Source: Scandinavium hiltneri
GTDB taxonomy: Bacteria > Pseudomonadota > Gammaproteobacteria > Enterobacterales > Enterobacteriaceae
Assembly: GCF_024764835.1 (NCBI RefSeq)
Contig: NZ_JALIGE010000073.1
Coordinates: forward strand, 248,001-312,000
Reading direction: 5' to 3'
Length of the DNA stretch: 64,000 bases
Part shown: positions 33,911 to 42,937 of the stretch, piece after piece
How the letters are laid out: each line of letters opens with the position of its first letter
Position numbering within the stretch: the stretch's first letter is position 1
Made by a program: the position numbers and the translations under genes
The notes under the pieces: generated by a model
What the model was told of the DNA's origin: nothing
Seen by the model: the letters and a program-made list of their open reading frames with translations, nothing else
The model's database searches: none

Positions 33911-34147
33911 ATGAATCGTACTAAACTGGTACTGGGCGCGGTAATCCTGGCTTCTACTATGCTGGCAGGTTGTTCTTCTAACGCTAAAATCGATCAGCTG
34001 TCTTCTGACGTTCAGACTCTGAACGCTAAAGTTGACCAGCTGAGCAACGACGTGAACGCAATGCGTTCTGACGTTCAAGCTGCTAAAGACGACGCAGCAC
34101 GCGCTAACCAGCGTCTGGACAACCAGGCTCACTCTTACCGTAAGTAA
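33911..34147 (+). CDS. lpp: Murein lipoprotein Lpp (Braun lipoprotein)
   Basis: A 78-residue precursor with a lipobox LAGC (C21), giving a 58-residue mature trimeric coiled coil with alanine-zipper heptads (SSNAKIDQLSSDVQTLNAKV and onward) and the terminal K78 that links covalently to meso-DAP in peptidoglycan. It is abundant and tethers the outer membrane. The tail NQAHSYRK differs from NMATKYRK of E. coli, but the linking Tyr-Arg-Lys is kept. The neighbouring ldtE encodes an L,D-transpeptidase. Confidence 0.98.
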   Translation: MNRTKLVLGAVILASTMLAGCSSNAKIDQLSSDVQTLNAKVDQLSNDVNAMRSDVQAAKDDAARANQRLDNQAHSYRK

Positions 34148-34160
34148 GAGTACCTGTAAT

Positions 34161-34192
34161 AAAAATGGCGCACATTGTGCGCCATTTTTTTT
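34161..34192. terminator. Terminator after lpp
   Basis: AAAAATGGCGCAC / GTGCGCCATTTTT forms a 13-bp stem with loop ATT and a T-run; the A-run on the left may also serve convergent ldtE. Confidence 0.93.
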
Positions 34193-34224
34193 GCCTGTTA
34201 ATCATCTTTCACGTTATTGCCACG

Positions 34225-35229
34225 TTATTGCATTATCCGCGTTTCATTCGCCGTTGCAGGTGTTCCATTCTGAACCGAAAGCACCTGATTCTGCCCTGTC
34301 GCCACCGGGGTCACGCCCGAAGAGACAACAACAGGGATCCCCGCCCGACGGTACATCGCTTTATCCGCCATCACCTTATCGGTGCCTTTATCGCTGGCGA
34401 ACTGCGAATAGCCTGCCGGGAGCACGTAGGTCATGGTCTGCGGGTTCTGGGTTTCATCCTGCGTCAGTGGACGGTGAACTTCCATATAGCGTGTACCGTT
34501 CGGCTCAATCGAATATTTCACCGGCTGGTTAATCACCTGTACGGGCGTCCCGACCCGCACCTGCGCGAACAGCGCTTTGATGTCATCGGTAAACATCCGC
34601 ATACAGCCGGAGCTGACGCGTAGTCCGACGCTGTTCTGCGCATTGGTCCCGTGAATCAGATACTCACCGTTACCGTACGCCAGACGCAATGCGAAGCGCC
34701 CCAGTGGATTATTAGGCCCAGCGGGTACCACAGGGGGCAGTGTAATGCCTTTTTCCAGTGAGCGCTGGCGGATGCCCGCTGTGGGCGTCCAGGTCGGATT
34801 AGGGATTTTCTGCCCGACGCGAGTGGTCATTTCAGGCGTTTCAAGCCCAAGCTGGCCGATGCCTAACGGATACACCTGCACCGTATTGCCGCCCGGTGGG
34901 AAATAATAGAGTCGGAGCTCCGCCAGGTTGACCACAATGCCTTCCCGCGGTACGTCAGGCAGCAGCAATTGAAGCGGAATGATCACCTGCGTTCCCGGTT
35001 TCGGCACCGGCGCAATGGTGTTATTCGCTTCAAGGATTATCATCGCGGCGGTATCAAAGCGCCGGGCAATGGTTTGCAGGCTATTGTCGCCTTCCTGCAC
35101 CGTGTAGGTTTGGTTTTGTCCCACGAGACGGCTACCGTTAGCCGGTAAGGTGTATTCAACCGCTCTGGCGGCCTGAGACGCGCCGAGAGCACCTAAGAAC
35201 ATTAACGAGATGAGAGATGCGCGTTTCAT
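34225..35229 (-). CDS. ldtE: L,D-transpeptidase LdtE (YnhG)
   Basis: A 334-residue periplasmic L,D-transpeptidase that makes 3-3 mDAP-mDAP peptidoglycan crosslinks. It has a signal peptide ending near SQAARAVE, a LysM domain (about residues 40-90, TYTVQEGDNSLQTIARRF), and the YkuD catalytic domain with HGTNAQNSVGLRVSSGCMRM carrying the catalytic Cys and His. E. coli has the same gene between lpp and sufE. Confidence 0.95.
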   Translation of the reverse strand: MKRASLISLMFLGALGASQAARAVEYTLPANGSRLVGQNQTYTVQEGDNSLQTIARRFDTAAMIILEANNTIAPVPKPGTQVIIPLQLLLPDVPREGIVVNLAELRLYYFPPGGNTVQVYPLGIGQLGLETPEMTTRVGQKIPNPTWTPTAGIRQRSLEKGITLPPVVPAGPNNPLGRFALRLAYGNGEYLIHGTNAQNSVGLRVSSGCMRMFTDDIKALFAQVRVGTPVQVINQPVKYSIEPNGTRYMEVHRPLTQDETQNPQTMTYVLPAGYSQFASDKGTDKVMADKAMYRRAGIPVVVSSGVTPVATGQNQVLSVQNGTPATANETRIMQ

Positions 35230-35336
35230 ACTGAGTTTCCCTTTTATTCACTGACAGAACGCCAGAAAGCTAAACCACCCGCGAGGTGGAATCCCCACCT
35301 CGCGTTACAGAATGAAAGCTGTATTTTAAGATTAGT

Positions 35337-35753
35337 TTAGCTAAAACTCAGAGCCTGCGCGCGAATTGCGCGGATCATCGCTTCGAGCCCCTGCGAACGC
35401 GAGGGCGTAAGGTGTTGGGTGAGCGCCATTTTCTCAAACCACGGGCGCACATCAAAGGCAAGAATGTCCTGGGCGGTCATCTGATGGTAAAGACTAAAAA
35501 CGACGGCGATCAGACCCTTAACGATAGCTGCGTCGCTGTCACCGTGCAGTTCAATCCGCCCGTCGGCGCTGCGTTTTATCACAATCCACACCTGACTCTG
35601 GCAGCCCTGAATAATGTTTTCCGGGTTATGCGCGTCATCGCTGAGCGGGGCTAAACGTTGGCCCAGCTCGATGATATACAGGTATTTTTCTTCCCAGTTG
35701 GCGCAACGATTGAAGTTACGCAACAGCTTATCTTTGTCCGGCAATGCGGCCAT
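35337..35753 (-). CDS. sufE: Cysteine desulfuration protein SufE
   Basis: A 138-residue sulfur acceptor that takes persulfide from SufS and passes it to SufB. The acceptor is C51 in IIQGCQSQVWI. It is the last gene of the suf operon, 12 bases after sufS. Confidence 0.97.
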   Translation of the reverse strand: MAALPDKDKLLRNFNRCANWEEKYLYIIELGQRLAPLSDDAHNPENIIQGCQSQVWIVIKRSADGRIELHGDSDAAIVKGLIAVVFSLYHQMTAQDILAFDVRPWFEKMALTQHLTPSRSQGLEAMIRAIRAQALSFS

Positions 35754-35765
35754 AAAGCCTCCCTG

Positions 35766-36986
35766 TCAGCCCAGTAAACGATGAATACGTTTCAATCCTG
35801 CCACCAGACGGTCCACCTCTTCAACCGTGTTGTACATCGCAAGCGATGCTCGACACATAGCTGGAACGTTATAAAACGCCATTAGCGGCATGGCGCAATG
35901 GTGTCCGGTGCGCACCGCAATACCGTAGTTATCGAGGAAACTGCCGACGTCATAGGCGTGATGTTTACCGAGATTGAACGCGATAACACCGAGTCGATTT
36001 TGCGGGCCGTACAACGTGAGTTCTGGCACCGTTGCCAGCTCCGCCAACGCATAATGCATTAAGGTGTGCTCGTAATCGGCAATATTGTCCAGACCCAGCC
36101 CGCTGATATACTCCAGCGCCGCCCCGAACGCGATAATCCCGCCAGTGTTAGGCGTGCCCGCCTCAAAACGCCACGGCTCTTTCGCCCAGGTGGTGCCTTC
36201 TGTCAGGCTAACGGTGGCAATCATTGAGCCCCCGCCTTCCCACGGCGGCATATACTGCAAAATTTCGTCTTTCGCGTACAGAACGCCGATGCCGGTCGGG
36301 CCATACAGCTTGTGCGCTGAGAAAACATAAAAATCGCAGTCCAGGCTTTGCACATTCACGGCGTGATGCATCACCGCCTGTGCCCCGTCGATCAATACTT
36401 TTGCGCCGTGCTGATGTGCCAGTTCGGTCAGCGCCTTCACAGGGTTTTCCGTGCCGAGTACATTCGACACCTGAGTTACCGCCAGCAGCTTCGTGCGTTC
36501 GTCAAACAAACCGGGGATTGCATCCAGCTGCAGCGTGCCGTCAGCGTTAAGTGGGATAACGCGCAGTTCAGCGCCAACGCGCGTACAGAGCATCTGCCAC
36601 GGTACGATGTTGGCGTGGTGTTCCATCTGGCTGATAACGATGTTATCGCCCTGAGCGACGTTACTGTCGCCCCAGCTGTTCGCCACCAGGTTGATGCCTT
36701 CGGTGGTGCCGCGCACAAATACCAGTTCTTCAGCCGAACGGGCATTCAGGAAGGTGGCGGCCTGCTGGCGCACCTGTTCCATGCGGGTCGTCGCTTCAGC
36801 GCTGAGGGTGTGAATACCGCGATGAACCGCCGCATAACCGTGACGATAAAACTCCGCTTCAGCGTCGATCACCGCGTTAGGTTTTTGCGCGCTGGCCGCG
36901 CTATCCAGATACGCCAGCGGCTGGCCATTGACTTCACGGGTCAGCAGCGGGAAATCGGCCCGCACCCGTTCAATGGAAAATGTCAT
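35766..36986 (-). CDS. sufS: Cysteine desulfurase SufS
   Basis: A 406-residue PLP enzyme that removes sulfur from L-cysteine (and selenium from selenocysteine). The PLP Lys is in VFSAHKLYGPTG and the persulfide Cys is C364 in RTGHHCAMPL. The gene overlaps sufD by 4 bases (ATGA), consistent with translational coupling. Confidence 0.98.
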   Translation of the reverse strand: MTFSIERVRADFPLLTREVNGQPLAYLDSAASAQKPNAVIDAEAEFYRHGYAAVHRGIHTLSAEATTRMEQVRQQAATFLNARSAEELVFVRGTTEGINLVANSWGDSNVAQGDNIVISQMEHHANIVPWQMLCTRVGAELRVIPLNADGTLQLDAIPGLFDERTKLLAVTQVSNVLGTENPVKALTELAHQHGAKVLIDGAQAVMHHAVNVQSLDCDFYVFSAHKLYGPTGIGVLYAKDEILQYMPPWEGGGSMIATVSLTEGTTWAKEPWRFEAGTPNTGGIIAFGAALEYISGLGLDNIADYEHTLMHYALAELATVPELTLYGPQNRLGVIAFNLGKHHAYDVGSFLDNYGIAVRTGHHCAMPLMAFYNVPAMCRASLAMYNTVEEVDRLVAGLKRIHRLLG

Positions 36987-38254
36987 GCTCTTCCTCCCGG
37001 CAAGCGCTGACCAATCCGCGCCAGCACTTCACGCCTGATGGTCTCATCGCTAATGGCTTCAGTCAGCTCAGCGGCAAAGGCATACATGATCATCTGCTGG
37101 GCGGCCTGCTGTTTGATTCCGCGCGAACGCAGATAGAACAACTGTTCGTCGTCGATACGCCCGATGGTCGCACCGTGGCTGCACTTCACGTCATCGGCAT
37201 AGATTTCCAGCTGCGGCTTGGTGTCCACTTCTGACAGTTTTCCGAGCAGCAAATTGTTGTTGGTCATCTGCCCGTCGGTTTTAATCGCGTGCTGCGCGAC
37301 GTTGATAATCCCGTTAAATACCGCCCGGCCTTTATCGCTGACGATGGTTTTATGCAGCTGACGGCTATTGCAATAGCCTTTGTTATGCTCAAGCCAGGTG
37401 CGGGTGTCACACACTTCGTTGTTCACCGGCATCGCCAGGCTGTTAATGCGCAGCGTGGTGTTTTCGCCGTTGAGCTGGCTGCTGGTGTTATGCCGCAGAA
37501 CCACACCGCCGAGCAGGAAACTGTGGCTTGTCGCGCTGGCATCCTGACCGAGCTGAATGTCGTTATGGCCAAAGTGAAAGCTGGTCGGGTTTTCAAACGC
37601 GAGTTTGATATGCTGTAAATGTGCGCTGTCCGCGACCTGCATCGTCAGGCGTGAACCGGTAAAGTGGCGCGCGTCGTTCAGACTGGCGTAATGTTCAATC
37701 ACCGTGGCTTCTGCACCCTGCGCCAGTTCCAGATGATGACGATAATGCGCGGTATTCATCTCCTCGCCTTCGACACCCTGGGTGATATGCATCAACAGCA
37801 AGGGTCTGGCAGGACGCTGATTGCGCGCCACCTGAATATGCGTCACCGCCTGCGCCAGGCTTTCCGTGAGGTGCAGGAACACTTCCGGTTGCACCGCCGC
37901 AGGCAGCGTCTCACGTGCGTTATCGACCATGACCTGGAAACCGCTGTCCGCCAAATCATCGCTCAGTTCGCGAATGAATCGACCGTTCACAAACACCATT
38001 CGCAGCGCATCAACCGGCAGCGCCAGCGCGTCACGCTGCTGCACATCAATCGTCGCATCGGCGCTGACAAACTGGCTGTTCAACAGTCCATCCAGCGGTG
38101 TGTATTTCCAGTTTTCCTGTTTACGCGTTGGCAGACCGAGACGCAGCATCTGCTGCAGGTGCTGTTCCGAATGCGCCGTGCGCGCGGTGCTTTGCGCCTC
38201 GAAGAGATGATGCCATTGCTGCAGCGCGTTACTGCTGTTCGGTAAGCCAGCCAT
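36983..38254 (-). CDS. sufD: Fe-S scaffold complex subunit SufD
   Basis: A 423-residue SufD, the E. coli length. It starts MAGLPNSSNALQQWHHL; the frame is open 58 codons upstream inside sufC, but that extension is not homologous. The beta-helix core and the C-terminal motif YADDVKCSHGATIGRID, which carries the Cys and His at the SufB interface, are seen. The start overlaps the end of sufC by 26 bases. Confidence 0.97.
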   Translation of the reverse strand: MAGLPNSSNALQQWHHLFEAQSTARTAHSEQHLQQMLRLGLPTRKQENWKYTPLDGLLNSQFVSADATIDVQQRDALALPVDALRMVFVNGRFIRELSDDLADSGFQVMVDNARETLPAAVQPEVFLHLTESLAQAVTHIQVARNQRPARPLLLMHITQGVEGEEMNTAHYRHHLELAQGAEATVIEHYASLNDARHFTGSRLTMQVADSAHLQHIKLAFENPTSFHFGHNDIQLGQDASATSHSFLLGGVVLRHNTSSQLNGENTTLRINSLAMPVNNEVCDTRTWLEHNKGYCNSRQLHKTIVSDKGRAVFNGIINVAQHAIKTDGQMTNNNLLLGKLSEVDTKPQLEIYADDVKCSHGATIGRIDDEQLFYLRSRGIKQQAAQQMIMYAFAAELTEAISDETIRREVLARIGQRLPGGRA

Positions 38255-38975
38255 AGCCCTGCTCCTCCAGCTGCTTAACCAGCGTGAAATCGCCGGATTT
38301 AACGATACGGCCCTGATACAACACGTGCACAAAGTCCGGTTTGATGTAGTCAAGAATACGCTGGTAATGGGTGACGATAATGAACGCGCGTTTGCCGTCA
38401 CGCAGCGCATTGACGCCGTCGGAGACAATTTTCAATGCATCGATGTCCAGCCCCGAATCTGATTCATCCAGAATGCACAGTTCTGGCTCAAGCACCGCCA
38501 TTTGCAGAATGTCGTTACGCTTTTTCTCACCGCCGGAGAAACCAACGTTGACCGAACGCGTCAGCAAATCTTCAGGCATTTTTAGTAGCTTGATTTTCTC
38601 TTCCATCAGATCCTGAAAATCAAAGCGGTCGAGTGATTCCTGGCCACGATACTGACGCACCGCATTCAGCGCCGTTTGCAGGAAGAACTGATTGCTGACG
38701 CCGGGGATTTCCACCGGATACTGAAAGGCCATGAAGATACCTTCCCCAGCGCGATCTTCCGGAGCCAGTTCCAGCAGATCTTTGCCTTTGAATTCAACCG
38801 TTCCGCCGGTTACTTCGTAATCTTCACGCCCGGCGAGCGTCGCCGACAGTGTACTTTTCCCGGAGCCGTTTGGCCCCATGATGGCGTGCACTTCGCCCGG
38901 GCGAATGTCCAGATTAAGCCCGCGCAGGATCTCTTTATCTTCTACCGCTACCTGTAAATCTTTAATGCTTAACAT
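38229..38975 (-). CDS. sufC: Fe-S scaffold complex ATPase SufC
   Basis: A 248-residue ABC-type ATPase that drives conformational change of SufBC2D. Walker A is GPNGSGKST, the signature FSGGEKKRNDILQMA, Walker B CILDESDSGLD, and the switch His is in IVTHYQRIL. The family-specific GGEKKR in place of SGGQ is seen. Confidence 0.98.
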   Translation of the reverse strand: MLSIKDLQVAVEDKEILRGLNLDIRPGEVHAIMGPNGSGKSTLSATLAGREDYEVTGGTVEFKGKDLLELAPEDRAGEGIFMAFQYPVEIPGVSNQFFLQTALNAVRQYRGQESLDRFDFQDLMEEKIKLLKMPEDLLTRSVNVGFSGGEKKRNDILQMAVLEPELCILDESDSGLDIDALKIVSDGVNALRDGKRAFIIVTHYQRILDYIKPDFVHVLYQGRIVKSGDFTLVKQLEEQGYGWLTEQQ

Positions 38976-38991
38976 ATGTGTCCCTTAATCC

Positions 38992-40479
38992 TTAACCGAC
39001 GCTGTGTTCGAGGCTTATCGCCAGCAATTTTTGTGCTTCGACCGCAAACTCCAGCGGCAGCTCTGAGAAAACGTCCTTACAGAACCCGTTGACGATCATC
39101 GAAATCGCGTCGTCTTCGCTGATACCGCGTTGCAGGCAGTAGAACAGCTGGTCTTCACCAATGCGCGAGGTCGTGGCCTCGTGCTCTAGCTGGGCACTGT
39201 TGTTGCGACATTCAACGTACGGGAAGGTATGCGCCCCGCTGTCCGGGCCAATCAGCATCGAGTCACACTGGGTGAAGTTACGCGCGTTGGTCGCCGTCGG
39301 CATGATTTTGACTAAGCCGCGATAGCTGTTCTGGCTGTGTCCGGCGGAGATCCCTTTCGAGATAATGGTCGATTTGGTGTTTTTGCCGATGTGAATCATC
39401 TTGGTGCCGGTGTCGGCCTGCTGATGTCCGGCGGTCAGCGCCACCGAGAAGAACTCACCGATGGAGTTATCGCCGCGCAAAATACAGCTCGGGTATTTCC
39501 AGGTAATGGCCGAACCGGTTTCCGACTGGGTCCATGACATTTTGCTGTTTTCGCCTTCGCACAGCGCGCGTTTGGTAACAAAGTTCAGAATGCCGCCGGT
39601 GTTGTTATCGCCCGGGAACCAGTTCTGCACGGTGGAATATTTCACTTCCGCATCTTTGTGGATGATCACTTCCACCACCGCGGCGTGCAGCTGGTAGCTA
39701 TCGCGTACCGGGGCCGAGCAGCCTTCGATATAGCTCACATAGCTGCCTTCATCGGCCACCAAAATTGTGCGCTCGAACTGACCGGTTTTTTCAGCGTTTA
39801 TGCGGAAATAGGTCGACAGTTCCATCGGACAGCGCACGCCTTTTGGCACGTAAATAAAGGTGCCGTCAGAGGCGACCGCAGCGTTAAGTGCGGCAAAGAA
39901 ATTATCGTTGCCTGGCACCACGGTGCCGAGATATTTCTGCACCAGTTCGGGATAATCATGGATAGCCTCGCCGAACGAACAGAAAATAATACCCTGCTCG
40001 CCCAGCTTTTCCCGGTAGGTGGTGGCGACGGAGACGGAGTCGAAAATCGCATCGACCGCCACCTCACGACCTTCACGTACCGGCACACCGAGCAGGCTAA
40101 ACGCATCTTCGACTTCCTGACTCAGGAACGCATTAGCCCCGGTTTGCTGAACCGCACCCGGTTCTGAGGCGCAGGTTTCATCGCAGTTACCGCAGGACGG
40201 CGCTGAGTAGTAGCTGTAATCCTGATAGTTCAGTTTGTCGTAATGCGCTTTCAGCCAGTGCGGCTCTTCCATTTCAAGCCACGCCCGGAACGCGTTCAGC
40301 CGAAATTCGAGCATCCACTCTGGTTCGTTGCGTTTGGCAGAAATGGCGCGCACAACCTCTTCGCTGATCCCTTTCGCCAGTTCGTCGGTCTGCAAGTGGG
40401 TAAAGAACCCTTCTTTATAATTGAGCTGACCACCGGCCCAGGTTTTGACATCGTCAGTTGCTTCAGTATTACGTGACAT
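38992..40479 (-). CDS. sufB: Fe-S scaffold complex subunit SufB
   Basis: A 495-residue protein on which the nascent cluster is built. The N-terminal CGNCDETCASEP cluster-like motif, the beta-helix core, and the C-terminal catalytic region around YVECRNNSAQLEHEATTSRIG in two parts are present. Length and sequence equal E. coli SufB. Confidence 0.98.
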   Translation of the reverse strand: MSRNTEATDDVKTWAGGQLNYKEGFFTHLQTDELAKGISEEVVRAISAKRNEPEWMLEFRLNAFRAWLEMEEPHWLKAHYDKLNYQDYSYYSAPSCGNCDETCASEPGAVQQTGANAFLSQEVEDAFSLLGVPVREGREVAVDAIFDSVSVATTYREKLGEQGIIFCSFGEAIHDYPELVQKYLGTVVPGNDNFFAALNAAVASDGTFIYVPKGVRCPMELSTYFRINAEKTGQFERTILVADEGSYVSYIEGCSAPVRDSYQLHAAVVEVIIHKDAEVKYSTVQNWFPGDNNTGGILNFVTKRALCEGENSKMSWTQSETGSAITWKYPSCILRGDNSIGEFFSVALTAGHQQADTGTKMIHIGKNTKSTIISKGISAGHSQNSYRGLVKIMPTATNARNFTQCDSMLIGPDSGAHTFPYVECRNNSAQLEHEATTSRIGEDQLFYCLQRGISEDDAISMIVNGFCKDVFSELPLEFAVEAQKLLAISLEHSVG

Positions 40480-40481
40480 AA

Positions 40482-40856
40482 TTACTCCGCCTGCACCCCA
40501 AAACTTTCACCACAGCCACATTCATGCTGGGCCTTCGGGTTGTGAAACTTAAAAATCTGATTTAAGCCTTCGCGCACATAATCCACTTCCGTGCCGTCGA
40601 TAAAAGGCATCGCCTGTAACGACACCCACAGCTTCGCACCGTCAGACTCGAACAGCAGATCGTCCGCTTTCGGTTCGCTGACGGTATCCAGTACGTAAGC
40701 AAAACCCGCACAGCCAGAGGTTTTCACCCCCAGACGGATCCCCTGTACGCCCTGCTTGATGGCCAGGTCGCACACGTGCGCCGCCGCAGCGGGTGTCATG
40801 CTGATTCCGCGCCAGGAAAAATCGGCCGGGTTGAAGGTTTCTGAATGCAATTCCAT
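40482..40856 (-). CDS. sufA: A-type Fe-S carrier SufA
   Basis: A 124-residue A-type carrier. The three cluster Cys are seen in SGCAGFAYV and ECGCGESF. First gene of the sufABCDSE operon, 2 bases before sufB, with ribosome site AAGGTGG. Its promoter carries a Fur box between -35 and -10. Confidence 0.97.
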   Translation of the reverse strand: MELHSETFNPADFSWRGISMTPAAAAHVCDLAIKQGVQGIRLGVKTSGCAGFAYVLDTVSEPKADDLLFESDGAKLWVSLQAMPFIDGTEVDYVREGLNQIFKFHNPKAQHECGCGESFGVQAE

Positions 40857-40896
40857 AGGTCCACCTTATACGTTGAAGCCATCAGGGCATCCCTCT

Positions 40897-40924
40897 ATGT
40901 TAGTGATAATGATTATCACTTCAA
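40897..40924 (-). promoter_or_regulatory. suf operon promoter with Fur box in the spacer
   Basis: On the minus strand TTGAAG (-35, 40919-40924) and TAACAT (-10, 40897-40902) are 16 bases apart. The 19-bp perfect palindrome AGTGATAATGATTATCACT (40902-40920) is a Fur box filling the spacer. In E. coli the suf promoter also has IscR, OxyR and IHF sites upstream, which I did not try to place. Confidence 0.88.
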
Positions 40925-41140
40925 CCCCTTGTCAGCAGGGGCTTTCAGCGGAATGCCTCCAACAGAGGGCTTTTACTAAGCATAGACCCTGTGCGCAGAG
41001 TGAACAGGGCTATCGGGAAATGTTCAATGCATTGAAAAATAAATGCTTTAACTTCAACGGCGGAGAAAAAATGCGGTAATGAAAAGATGCATAGAAAATA
41101 CCAATTTATGAGATAGGAATTGCTGTCTGCAGCTGCAATA
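40925..41140. other. Intergenic region between suf promoter and lpxP-like terminator
   Basis: About 216 bases with no coding frame that I trust. It should contain the upstream activator sites of the suf promoter. In E. coli the small RNA gene rydB lies in this neighbourhood; I could not recognise it here. Confidence 0.4.
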
Positions 41141-41176
41141 AAAAAAAGCCCCGTGGCGGATGCGCACGGGGCTTTC
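41141..41176 (-). terminator. Terminator of the lpxP-like gene
   Basis: On the minus strand an 11-bp stem (AAAGCCCCGTG on plus / CACGGGGCTTT) is followed by eight T. Confidence 0.9.
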
Positions 41177-41192
41177 AGAAAATACAGGTTCG

Positions 41193-42107
41193 TTAGTAGA
41201 GCGACGCCTGGCCTACCGGGCGCGTTTTGAATCGGCGATGCACCCATAAATACTGCTCTGGCGCACGCAGGATCTCTTTTTCGATGACTTTGTTCATATA
41301 GCTCGCGGCCTTGAACTCGTCTTCGGTCGGATAATCGGTCAGTGCTTCACTGATGTACAGACTGTAACCCCGGTTATTGGCTTTACGCACCATGGTGATG
41401 GTCAGCAGGTCGGAACCTGACAAGCGTTGAAGCACAAACGTACCGTTGGTGGTCGCCGCCTCCGGGACGTTAAAGAACGGCGCAAAGGTGCTGCCTTTTG
41501 GGCCGTAATCCTGATCAGGGGCGAACCAGACCGCTTCCCCGGCTTTTAACGCGCTCACCAGACCTCGCAGATTGCGGCGGTCGATCATCGCCTTATTGGA
41601 ACGCAGACGGCCTTTGGTCTGCACCCACTCCATCAACTTGCTGTTGTGCGGACGGTAGGTTGCCATCATTGGACGGCACAGGCCCATCGTCCTGCCACCA
41701 AGTTCCAGCGACATGAAATGCACACCGACCACCATAACGCCTTTTTTGTTTTCGAGCGCTTTGGTCAGGTTTTCGTAGCCTTCTACATCAAACCATTTTC
41801 TAACCCGGGCATCGCTCCAGAACCAGGCCATGCCGGTTTCAATTAACCCCATTCCGAGAGAAATAAAGTTCTGCTCAATTAATTTCTCTTTTGCTTCGGC
41901 AGTCATATCGGGGAAACAGAGTGTTAAATTTCTTGACGCAATCTTTTCTCTTCTTTTCAAAAATGGACGCGCGGCGCGGCCGAGAGAAGACCCGATAATA
42001 TAGAGCAACGGATAGGGAAGTTGGACTAGCAGCCAAAGCACACCTAAACCAAACCAGGTTAACCAGTTGCGAGGGTGCAGTAGCGTTTTGTCGAAGGCTT
42101 TTGCCAT
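41193..42107 (-). CDS. Kdo2-lipid IVA acyltransferase, LpxP/LpxL family
   Basis: A 304-residue HtrB-family lipid A late acyltransferase with an N-terminal membrane anchor (LTWFGLGVLWLLVQLPYPLLYII) and the catalytic HX4E motif in VGVHFMSLELGGR. The segments MGLCRPMMATYRPHN and EQYLWVHRRFKTRPVG are shared with E. coli LpxP (306 aa), to which it looks closest, ahead of LpxL. The start MAKAFDKTLLHPRNW follows an AGGAA site. It is not at this locus in E. coli and may be a paralogue or relocated lpxP. A role in cold or modified lipid A acylation is inference. Confidence 0.85.
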   Translation of the reverse strand: MAKAFDKTLLHPRNWLTWFGLGVLWLLVQLPYPLLYIIGSSLGRAARPFLKRREKIASRNLTLCFPDMTAEAKEKLIEQNFISLGMGLIETGMAWFWSDARVRKWFDVEGYENLTKALENKKGVMVVGVHFMSLELGGRTMGLCRPMMATYRPHNSKLMEWVQTKGRLRSNKAMIDRRNLRGLVSALKAGEAVWFAPDQDYGPKGSTFAPFFNVPEAATTNGTFVLQRLSGSDLLTITMVRKANNRGYSLYISEALTDYPTEDEFKAASYMNKVIEKEILRAPEQYLWVHRRFKTRPVGQASLY

Positions 42108-42475
42108 CGTTAATTCCTGTAAGCATGTGAACCAGTAGCGCATAAGGAAAAATCGAAGCAAATCATCAATCTTTAGGCGATACGTTGCGAATTTTCACGT
42201 CGGTTAAAAGCCAGTTTTAACCGAAACGCCAAAAGTCTCTATGCAAAATGGATCCACAATAGAGACAAAAGCGGCTTCCGTGGAGTGCAGGCGAACTGCT
42301 GCGGTGAGGATGCAACATCTGTCAGGAAAAAGATAGTGAATTAATCTGAAGCTACAGTTAACTGCTCAGGAATAAAACGGGACCATTCTGAGGATTGAGC
42401 ACAATAAACGTCAGCAATTCTTATCATTAATTCGAGGAACGTCGTTTATAGAATCAATTCGCCAAAAATGATGGA
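42108..42475. other. Intergenic region upstream of the lpxP-like gene
   Basis: About 370 bases, A/T-rich, presumably with the promoter of the lpxP-like gene. No tRNA, clear operator or convincing small ORF was found; the E. coli small ORF ydiH was not recognised. Confidence 0.4.
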
Positions 42476-42476
42476 G

Positions 42477-42500
42477 AAAAGCACCGAGATCCGGTGCTTT
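42477..42500 (-). terminator. Terminator after menI
   Basis: A 9-bp stem (AAAGCACCG / CGGTGCTTT on plus) with 5-base loop; the T-run is on the minus strand. Confidence 0.85.
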
Positions 42501-42526
42501 CGCCGCTCACTTTTCGTTCAATAATT

Positions 42527-42937
42527 CTAAACCACCGCCGTGGTGAGTCGGGAAGTACAGCACAATTTGCCGTGCTCATCGAAGATTTCTATCTGCCAGA
42601 CCTGATGACGTCGTCCGGCATGCAGCGCTTTACAGACGCCGCGCACCCGCCCGCTGCGCACAGCGCGAATGTGATTGGCGTTAACCTCCACCCCCACCAC
42701 TTTCTCATCGCCTTCGGTGCAAAGATACCCCGCTACAGAGCCCAGCGTTTCGGCCAATACCACCGACGCACCACCATGCAACAGGCCAAAGGGCTGATGC
42801 GTTCGGCTGTCCACCGGCATGGTGGCTTCCAGGCTATCGTCGGTCAGACGCTCAAAGCGAATATCCAGCAGGCGAACTATGTTACTCTCGCCCATCGCGT
42901 TGAGCGTATCCAGTGTCGTGCTACGTTTCCAGATCAT
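42527..42937 (-). CDS. menI: 1,4-dihydroxy-2-naphthoyl-CoA hydrolase MenI (YdiI)
   Basis: A 136-residue hotdog-fold thioesterase of menaquinone synthesis. The catalytic E63 is in GLLHGGASVVLAETLGS. Its start overlaps the end of ydiJ by 4 bases (ATGA), as in E. coli, so the two are translated together although their roles differ. Confidence 0.96.
   Translation of the reverse strand: MIWKRSTTLDTLNAMGESNIVRLLDIRFERLTDDSLEATMPVDSRTHQPFGLLHGGASVVLAETLGSVAGYLCTEGDEKVVGVEVNANHIRAVRSGRVRGVCKALHAGRRHQVWQIEIFDEHGKLCCTSRLTTAVV

Noticed and set aside
40857..41140. rydB sRNA
   Set aside because: The E. coli gene lies near here, but I could not align any segment with it by eye.
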